Assembly (NCBI GenBank): GCA_003455555.1
Contig: DMQX01000018.1
Span: 1,356 to 18,294, forward strand
Length of the DNA: 16,939 nt
Direction of reading: 5' to 3'
Origin: Candidatus Tayloriibacteriota bacterium
GTDB taxonomy: Bacteria; Patescibacteriota; Minisyncoccia; Phycocordibacterales; UBA11359
Under the pieces are notes generated by a model that saw only the letters and a list, made by a program, of their open reading frames with translations, was not told the DNA's origin and ran no database searches. Of the stretch, positions 12,436 through 16,939 are shown in pieces (positions within the stretch are counted from its first letter, which is position 1; the number at the start of each line of letters is the position of its first letter). The translations under genes and the position numbers were made by a program.

Positions 12436-12533
12436 TAGTTAGGTTTTCTTATCTAAATTATATAATACTGTTTTAGTGGCGTGAGACAGTAGGCCGCCGA
12501 TGTTCGTGTTATTACGGATTCGGTGGTTTTTTT
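12436..12533 (+). ncRNA. Candidate small RNA, about 98 nt
   Basis: Bounded by a strong promoter (12402-12429) and a strong terminator. Three stem-loops are visible: TTAG/CTAA near the 5' end, TACTGT (12466-12471) with ACAGTA (12486-12491), and the terminator stem. The GGCG in the second loop (12478-12481) could also pair with CGCC (12495-12498). There is no open reading frame with a ribosome binding site. It does not resemble SRP RNA or another RNA I know. The alternative is a promoter-like chance sequence in AT-rich DNA with the terminator simply serving the methyltransferase gene. Confidence 0.4.
12494..12533 (+). terminator. Rho-independent terminator after the TrmH-family gene / candidate RNA
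   Basis: CCGCCGA (12494-12500) pairs with TCGGTGG (12520-12526, one G-U); an inner TTCGT/ACGGA helix extends it; loop GTTATT; seven T residues follow (12527-12533), reaching the 3' end of fpg on the other strand. Confidence 0.88.
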
Positions 12534-13464
12534 ATTTGTAAATTACTTGGTGGACCGGACAAAAGTGTCCGCTACGGCCGGCAACTTTTACGCGTTCTAT
12601 GATGCCACCATCTTTTTTAGGACAAGATTTTCCGGCCCGTCTATATACGTTGTGTTTGTGTTGAAACTTGCCGGGCAGCCCTTGAATATTTCTATAATCA
12701 GAAGTTGAATCGCCGCCAAAATCTAAACCCTTTTTAAGGACGCTCAACATTGCGGCATGGAGTTTTCGCATTTTATCAACCGGTATTTTTGAAACAGTGG
12801 ACACAGGATGAATATCAGAACTCCAGAGCATCTCGTCCGAATAGATGTTGCCTATGCCCGCGATAATTTCCTGGTCTAGAAGTGCTTGCTTGATTTTCCA
12901 GTTTTTTCGGAGCATTAATCGCTCGTTCATAATCGTGAAAGAGAAGGTTTTTGAAAGTGGATCTGGTCCGAGCGTTGATAGGTCAGAAATACTATTTTGG
13001 TCTTTGGTGTTAAAAATAAATATCTTGGCAAATTTTCTGGTGTCGGCAAGAGACAGGTGTTTGCCGTTGGAAAAAGAGAACAACAATCGGATGTGCCGGT
13101 TGAATGGGTCTGATAGGGGGGAAGTCTCGTCGCTGGGCAGCCATGCTGTCGCGTTCTTTTTTCCGGCCGTTTTTTTTGGTTCATATTTGCCGTACATAAA
13201 ATGCCCGGTCATTTTCATGTGGGTTAGAATGGTCTGGCCGTTGGATAAATGGATCAAAACATTTTTGCCGAGTCGCTCCGAGTTTTTTATCTTGCTGCCG
13301 ACGACCTGTTTTCGGAACTCTGAAAAATACTCCGGATTTTTTACGTTATTTTTGCCGGCGTGGAAAATGCTGTTGTAGCTCGTCCAGACGTCAGTTATTT
13401 TCAAGCCTTTGACCTCGGCATTAAGCCCATCTACGGTGGTCTGAACTTCGGGTAATTCTGGCAT
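12532..13464 (-). CDS. mutM: Formamidopyrimidine-DNA glycosylase (Fpg/MutM) with altered zinc finger
   Basis: Removes 8-oxoguanine and formamidopyrimidines and nicks the abasic site. 310 aa, slightly longer than the usual ~270-290. Seen: N-terminal MPELPEVQ with catalytic Pro2 and Glu3; LTHMKMTGHF carrying the conserved Lys; the helix-two-turn-helix region QALLDQEIIAGIGNIYSDEMLW; and the C-terminal finger with the DNA-backbone Arg (Arg297 in AGRSGHFC). The finger normally has CxxC...CxxC. Here only Cys281 and Cys302 remain, with Lys284 where the second Cys should be and His305 at the fourth position, so zinc binding is uncertain. An insertion-like charged segment (about 90-118) accounts for the extra length. 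The promoter TTTACA-17-TAGACT ends 6 nt before the ATG, giving a leaderless message. It is divergent from the amidase gene. Confidence 0.95.
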   Translation of the reverse strand: MPELPEVQTTVDGLNAEVKGLKITDVWTSYNSIFHAGKNNVKNPEYFSEFRKQVVGSKIKNSERLGKNVLIHLSNGQTILTHMKMTGHFMYGKYEPKKTAGKKNATAWLPSDETSPLSDPFNRHIRLLFSFSNGKHLSLADTRKFAKIFIFNTKDQNSISDLSTLGPDPLSKTFSFTIMNERLMLRKNWKIKQALLDQEIIAGIGNIYSDEMLWSSDIHPVSTVSKIPVDKMRKLHAAMLSVLKKGLDFGGDSTSDYRNIQGLPGKFQHKHNVYRRAGKSCPKKDGGIIERVKVAGRSGHFCPVHQVIYK

Positions 13465-13470
13465 GTCGAA

Positions 13471-13499
13471 AGTCTACGGCGGAATGCAGGAAGTGTAAA
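13471..13499 (-). promoter_or_regulatory. fpg promoter, leaderless
   Basis: Minus strand TTTACA (13499-13494), 17-nt spacer, TAGACT (13476-13471), then 6 nt to the ATG at 13464. Confidence 0.55.
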
Positions 13500-13515
13500 G
13501 TTTTCATAGAAAAAG

Positions 13516-13524
13516 TGTTATGAT
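13516..13524 (+). promoter_or_regulatory. Extended -10 of the amidase gene, leaderless
   Basis: TGT-TATGAT, 6 nt before the ATG at 13531. The in-frame GTG at 13525 touches the hexamer and would lie upstream of the transcript start, so ATG 13531 is preferred. Confidence 0.6.
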
Positions 13525-13530
13525 GTGAAT

Positions 13531-14688
13531 ATGAAAACTACGCTCTCATTTTTGCTTATTTCACTAGTTACCTTGACGGTTTTTCCTTTTGGATCTTCGG
13601 CAGCCGGTCTCGAAAGTTATGATGCGATCAAGGCAAAATACGCGGGTGCTCAAAAAGTCAGGATATTGGTAGTACCTGGGCACGATGACGAATTTTTTGG
13701 AACGAGTTTTAATGGCGTCAGAGAAGCCGATGTTAATTTAGAGCTGGCAAAAACAATCCGTGATTATTTGGTTCATGACCCAAATATTGAGGTGACGCTG
13801 GCGCGCGATGAGCAGGGTTATAATCCAAATTTTCTGGCGTACTTTAATGAAAACAAAGATCTGATTAGAAAAACCGTGGCAAGTCAGGCCGCTGCGATCA
13901 AGTTGGCGATGACGAACGGTGAGATAATTGTGGATTCGCAAGTGCCTCATGCAAACGCAGTTGATCAGGTAGCTCAACAGCTGTATGGGCTTAATAGCTG
14001 GACCGACCACGAAAATTTTGATTTGGTTCTCCATGTGCACTTCAATGATTATGGTTCGCGCTATTCCGACAAGGAAGGCAAGTATTCCGGGTATTCCATT
14101 TATGTTCCTGATCAAAAATTGCTAAATGCCACCACTTCAAAATATTTTGGTGATGCAATCGGCAAGCGACTAATGACGACACTATACAAAAGCGATCAAA
14201 CTTCTGAAAAGAAAGAGGCGGACTTGTATGGTGCTATCCCGGATTTTTATTTGATAGCAATGGGTGCTTACAAAACGACCCAAGCGCCTCGAGCTCTGGT
14301 CGAATATTCATATATCTATGAACCGCAGCTGCAGTCACCATTCACGCTGGTCACGGCGCACATGATGGCACGCGCCACGGCTTCTGGTATTCAGGATTTT
14401 CTAGCCGGCAAGAAAGTTTCGACGGCCAAAAATATCGAATACGGCTGGGACAAGACTTTGGGGGTCTCTAAAGTCGCAGATCAGGATGTTTTGATGTTGC
14501 AATACGGACTCAGTGAACTTGGTTTTTACCCAGCCAAAGGCCTGACTCGTGCCAGCTGTCCTTTTAGTGGTATTTTCGGAACGTGTACAAAAAAAGCAGT
14601 GATGGCTTTTCAGGCTAGCAGGGGACTAAGTCAAACGGGTGGAGTTGGTCCCGGGACTCGAAAAGCGCTTAATACAATCTTTAGATAA
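13531..14688 (+). CDS. Secreted N-acetylmuramoyl-L-alanine amidase (Amidase_3-like) with peptidoglycan-binding domain
   Basis: A 385-aa exported cell-wall hydrolase. A signal peptide covers about 1-25 (MKTT, hydrophobic core, GSSAAG). The catalytic domain (about 42-292) follows the Amidase_3 plan: first zinc ligand His51 in VVPGHDDE, Glu65 in GVREADVNLELA, a His in LVLHVHFND (168 or 170), and the catalytic Glu258 in RALVEYSYIYEP near the domain end. These enzymes cut the bond between MurNAc and the stem peptide. The C-terminal part (about 316-385; LMLQYGLSELGFYP...FGTCTKKAVMAFQASRGL...GVGPGTRKAL) is a PG_binding_1 domain that anchors the enzyme to the wall. Cys343 and Cys352 could form a disulfide. 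The Amidase_3 core is divergent (HVHFND instead of the common SIHANA). It ends exactly against the convergent Mur ligase stop. Confidence 0.85.
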   Translation: MKTTLSFLLISLVTLTVFPFGSSAAGLESYDAIKAKYAGAQKVRILVVPGHDDEFFGTSFNGVREADVNLELAKTIRDYLVHDPNIEVTLARDEQGYNPNFLAYFNENKDLIRKTVASQAAAIKLAMTNGEIIVDSQVPHANAVDQVAQQLYGLNSWTDHENFDLVLHVHFNDYGSRYSDKEGKYSGYSIYVPDQKLLNATTSKYFGDAIGKRLMTTLYKSDQTSEKKEADLYGAIPDFYLIAMGAYKTTQAPRALVEYSYIYEPQLQSPFTLVTAHMMARATASGIQDFLAGKKVSTAKNIEYGWDKTLGVSKVADQDVLMLQYGLSELGFYPAKGLTRASCPFSGIFGTCTKKAVMAFQASRGLSQTGGVGPGTRKALNTIFR

Positions 14689-15978
14689 TTATTTGTTGGC
14701 CAAAACTTTTTGAAGTTCTTCAGTTGCAACTGAAGCGTCGCTCCAAGTTTCTTTCGTCCCGTTTTTTCTCATGATATATGGGTCAGTGCCTTTACCGCTA
14801 ATGAGCACGGCTACTTTGCGGCCGGTATTTTTTTCTAAATCATTTGCTCGCGAGATGGCGGTGTTGATGGCCGTGCGTCGATTCATAATGACCGAAACAG
14901 GTTTTTTCTCGATGGCTATGCGCATTTGCTCGACAATTTCCACCGGATCATCATCATATGGGTCTTCATCAGTCAGTATAATATCAGCGCAATAAGTGTC
15001 AGCGATTTTGGCCATTTCGGGTCGTTTCCAAATGTCGCGTCCGCCGCCGGTATTGCCCAAGACGCAGATCTTTTGGCTGTCGGGGAAAGCTTCATATAGA
15101 TTCTTGAGTGAATCAGCCGTGTGTGCGTAATCAACTACTACCGTGAAATTTTGGCCTGCTTGGATCTTTTGAACACGGCCCTTTATTTCTTGCAAATCTT
15201 CAACCGCTCTTTTAATTTCAGCCGAGCTTACGCCTTGCGTATAGGCATAATTCGCTGCAGCTAAAATATTGTAAAGGTTAAATTTGCCCGGTAAAACAGT
15301 GTGCATCTGCTGACCGAAGAGCGTAAAGGTACTCCCTGTGTCCTTAAGTTCAAAAGGTTTTACGTCTTCAAGTTTATAGGAAACTTTTACCGGTACTTTC
15401 ATCGCCAAGAATTTTTCGCCTTCTGGGTCGTCTGAATTAGCGACAATTATTTTGCCTTTTTTCGGTGAGCTCTCAAGAGCTTTAGCTAATGAAAGTTTTG
15501 CCTCCAAATAATTTTCAAAAGATCCATGTTGTTCAATGTGTTCAGGGGAAATATTAGTAAATATAAGAGCGTCTAGTTCTATAAATTTATGTCTATATTG
15601 GACAGCTGCGCCGGAAGTCATTTCCAAGATTGCATATTCACAGCCTGCTGTAACGGCATCCCTTAAAAATTTCTGTACAAAAAATCTGCCGGGCATGGTC
15701 ATTTTAAATTTATTGTCCCAGCTTTTGTCTGCGATCTTGAATCTAATCGTTCCGATGAGCGCGGTTTTTTTGCCCGCAGATTCTAGCATTGCGTTTATGA
15801 ATTCCGTCGTGCTGGATTTGCCTTTGGTGCCGGTGACTAGAACTACTTTGATAGAGCGAGAAGGGAAGCCGTATATCTGTGCTCCGAGTAGAGCAAGCGT
15901 GTAGTGGTAAATTGGCGCAAAAGCAGAAAAAACTTTCTGGGGAATAAGTTTTTTTATTTTTCTGAGTATTTTATCCAT
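14689..15978 (-). CDS. MurE-like Mur ligase lacking the N-terminal UDP-binding domain
   Basis: An ATP-dependent amide ligase of peptidoglycan precursor synthesis, 429 aa against about 490 for MurE. Seen: P-loop VTGTKGKSSTTEF (48-60), ISPEHIEQHG (143-152), the carbamylated-lysine position in YLEAKLSLAKAL (Lys161), GKFNLYNILAA, GRVQ, VVDYAHTADSLKNL (281-294) and GNTGGGRDIWKRP (308-320), all in MurE order. The usual first domain, which holds the UDP part of the substrate, is replaced by a short basic/hydrophobic segment (1-43). The MurE specificity loop, DNPR in meso-DAP enzymes, reads EDPY in TDEDPYDDDP (336-345), so the Arg that contacts DAP is missing. The substrate is therefore uncertain. 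It starts 15 nt after ruvA's stop and is probably cotranscribed with it. Confidence 0.86.
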   Translation of the reverse strand: MDKILRKIKKLIPQKVFSAFAPIYHYTLALLGAQIYGFPSRSIKVVLVTGTKGKSSTTEFINAMLESAGKKTALIGTIRFKIADKSWDNKFKMTMPGRFFVQKFLRDAVTAGCEYAILEMTSGAAVQYRHKFIELDALIFTNISPEHIEQHGSFENYLEAKLSLAKALESSPKKGKIIVANSDDPEGEKFLAMKVPVKVSYKLEDVKPFELKDTGSTFTLFGQQMHTVLPGKFNLYNILAAANYAYTQGVSSAEIKRAVEDLQEIKGRVQKIQAGQNFTVVVDYAHTADSLKNLYEAFPDSQKICVLGNTGGGRDIWKRPEMAKIADTYCADIILTDEDPYDDDPVEIVEQMRIAIEKKPVSVIMNRRTAINTAISRANDLEKNTGRKVAVLISGKGTDPYIMRKNGTKETWSDASVATEELQKVLANK

Positions 15979-15993
15979 GAAATTCTGTACTAA

Positions 15994-16575
15994 TTATTTG
16001 TTGGACAATATTTTCAAAGCTTTTTTAACCCTCTCTCCTGCGCTGCTATCATCAGCCGGAACTTTCTTAAGAGCCTCGCGAGCTTCGCGCTCGGCATATC
16101 CTAGAGACTTCAGCGCTTCAATAACGTCCGAGTCATGGCGCATCGATTCCGTCGGTACATCGCTTTCTAGAACACCGATCTTGTCAGAAAGCTCGCGGAC
16201 GATCTTTTCGGCATTCTTCTTGCCAATGCCGGAGACTTTGGTCAAATATGACGGGTCGTTAGAAGCTATGGCAGAGCGAATTGTTGCAATTGAGACGACA
16301 TTCAGGATACCAGCTGCTGTTTTTGGCCCGATACCAGAAATGGTGATTAGGAGCTCAAAAGTTTCAAGTTCCTCGGCGTTGGCGAAGCCGTAGAGGTCTA
16401 GGGCAGTTTCGCGCACTGATAGATAGGTCCAAATTCTGACCATTTCAGGGCCCTTCTTAGCCTTTTTTTGCAGACTTTCGGAACCTATCCACACCTTATA
16501 CCCAACTCCGTGCACGTCGAGCACGAGCGCTCTTGGGTCGGTATGAATAACAGTGCCTTCTAGCTGGGCAATCAT
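15994..16575 (-). CDS. ruvA: Holliday junction branch migration complex subunit RuvA
   Basis: RuvA forms the tetramer that holds the four-way junction flat and recruits RuvB. 193 aa, normal. Seen: the N-terminal OB domain MIAQLEGTVIHTDPRALVLDVHGVGYKVW with LSVRETALDLYGFANAEE, two helix-hairpin-helix motifs (LLITISGIGPKTAAGIL, about 76-92, and LTKVSGIGKKNAEKIVREL, about 111-129), and the flexible C-terminal domain III (about 147-193; DVIEALKSLGYAEREAREALKKV) that contacts RuvB. It is separated from ruvB by more than 12 kb. An extended -10, TGC-TATCAT, ends 7 nt before the ATG, so the message should be leaderless. The divergent gene is rpsT. Confidence 0.96.
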   Translation of the reverse strand: MIAQLEGTVIHTDPRALVLDVHGVGYKVWIGSESLQKKAKKGPEMVRIWTYLSVRETALDLYGFANAEELETFELLITISGIGPKTAAGILNVVSIATIRSAIASNDPSYLTKVSGIGKKNAEKIVRELSDKIGVLESDVPTESMRHDSDVIEALKSLGYAEREAREALKKVPADDSSAGERVKKALKILSNK

Positions 16576-16582
16576 AACGCTA

Positions 16583-16591
16583 ATGATAGCA
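16583..16591 (-). promoter_or_regulatory. Extended -10 of the ruvA-mur operon, leaderless
   Basis: Minus strand TGC-TATCAT, 7 nt before the ATG at 16575. Confidence 0.6.
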
Positions 16592-16596
16592 TAATT

Positions 16597-16625
16597 TTGA
16601 CATTTTAAGCGTCCTGTTATAGGAT
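16597..16625 (+). promoter_or_regulatory. rpsT promoter, leaderless
   Basis: TTGACA (16597-16602), 17-nt spacer, TAGGAT (16620-16625), then 7 nt to ATG 16633. It sits in the 57-nt gap shared with the ruvA promoter. The in-frame TTG at 16627 would lie upstream of the transcript start. Confidence 0.65.
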
Positions 16626-16632
16626 ATTGCCT

Positions 16633-16896
16633 ATGCCAATTACATCTTCAGCCAAAAAAGCTCTTCGCGCCGGCGACCGCAAGCGTGTCTATAACCTTGC
16701 AACCAAGAAAAGCGTCGATGCTGTTACAAAGGAATTCAAGAAACTTATTCTAGTTAAGGATAAAAAAGGTGCAGCCAAGATTTTGCCGGCTGTTTACAAA
16801 GCACTTGATAAAGCCGCAAAAACACATTTTATCGATAAGAATACGGCTTCTCGAAAAAAGTCTCGCCTCAGCGCGATGGTCAAGAAGCTAGCTTAA
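16633..16896 (+). CDS. rpsT: Small ribosomal subunit protein bS20
   Basis: An 87-aa, Lys/Arg/Ala-rich helical protein that binds 16S rRNA early in 30S assembly. The pattern MPITSSAKKALRAGDRKRVYN, then KKGAAKILPAVYKALDKAAKTHFIDKNTASRKKSRLSAMVKKLA, is the standard S20 arrangement, including the conserved NxAsRkKSRL element near the end. Length is normal. ATG 16633 is preferred over the upstream TTG because the promoter places the transcript start at the ATG. It is monocistronic, with its own terminator. In many bacteria rpsT lies next to holA; here holA is 7 kb away. Confidence 0.95.
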   Translation: MPITSSAKKALRAGDRKRVYNLATKKSVDAVTKEFKKLILVKDKKGAAKILPAVYKALDKAAKTHFIDKNTASRKKSRLSAMVKKLA

Positions 16897-16915
16897 TGAA
16901 ACTAGTGTCAAAAGA

Positions 16916-16939
16916 AAAAACATCCGAAAGGGTGTTTTT
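16916..16939 (+). terminator. rpsT terminator at the window edge
   Basis: AAAAACATCC (16916-16925), GAAA tetraloop, GGGTGTTTTT (16930-16939; one G-U pair). The T tract may continue beyond the window. Confidence 0.88.

Noticed and set aside
1..16939. CRISPR arrays, insertion sequences, transposase or integrase genes, replication origin
   Set aside because: No regularly spaced repeats, no transposase or integrase motifs, and no DnaA-box cluster were seen.

Overview
The window looks like a chromosome segment from a streamlined bacterium of the Candidate Phyla Radiation (Patescibacteria), most likely Parcubacteria-like. The evidence is indirect: compact or domain-reduced housekeeping proteins (a YebC lacking its inserted domain, a PolA with a vestigial proofreading domain, a short HolA, a MurE-type ligase without its UDP-binding domain), a monoderm-style gene set with a type IV pilus ATPase, and small unrecognised ORFs. 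TGA acts as a normal stop (for example after the TrmH-family and Nudix genes), so this is not a UGA-recoding CPR lineage. No database search was possible; the phylum is an inference.

Layout. 31-1342 (minus): a 56-aa acidic protein, ruvC and yebC. 1463-2377 (plus): a self-contained promoter/gene/terminator unit for a secreted PEP-CTERM protein, GC-richer than its surroundings. 2398-3432 (minus): ruvB. 3426-3696 (plus): a gene-free stretch with a consensus promoter, a perfect 16-bp closing stem, two C(UUCG)G tetraloops and a terminator, read here as a candidate structured RNA. 3790-5463 (minus): pilB. 5507-5622: a palindromic element with perfect 29-bp arms. 5694-6159 (plus): a second self-contained unit, for a tyrosine-rich lipoprotein. 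6185-9794 (plus): tsaE-polA-holA, a tight operon ending at a bidirectional terminator. 9817-10335 (minus): an MTH1-like Nudix hydrolase. 10413-11872 (minus): an SDR oxidoreductase, a 52-aa protein, tRNA-Lys(TTT) and a DoxX-family membrane protein. 11926-12405 (plus): a TrmH-family RNA methyltransferase, followed by a possible ~100-nt small RNA with its own promoter and terminator. 12532-13464 (minus): fpg/mutM. 13531-14688 (plus): a secreted cell-wall amidase. 14689-16575 (minus): a MurE-like ligase and ruvA. 16633-16896 (plus): rpsT with its terminator.

How the genes fit together. All three Holliday-junction genes are present but scattered (ruvC, ruvB, ruvA). PolA, HolA, Fpg and the MTH1-like Nudix protein add replication and oxidised-guanine repair. 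TsaE serves tRNA t6A synthesis; the amidase and Mur ligase serve peptidoglycan; PilB serves type IV pilus assembly.

Two window-wide patterns stand out. First, many core genes have an extended -10 box (TGn plus a TATAAT-like hexamer) ending 6-10 nt before the start codon, so their mRNAs should be leaderless or nearly so. Second, the PEP-CTERM and lipoprotein units differ from this: strong -35/-10 promoters, long leaders with a GAAAGG Shine-Dalgarno in almost the same sequence context, GC-richer coding, and a shared 15-bp upstream box (14/15 identical). They look like two related, probably transferred, cassettes.
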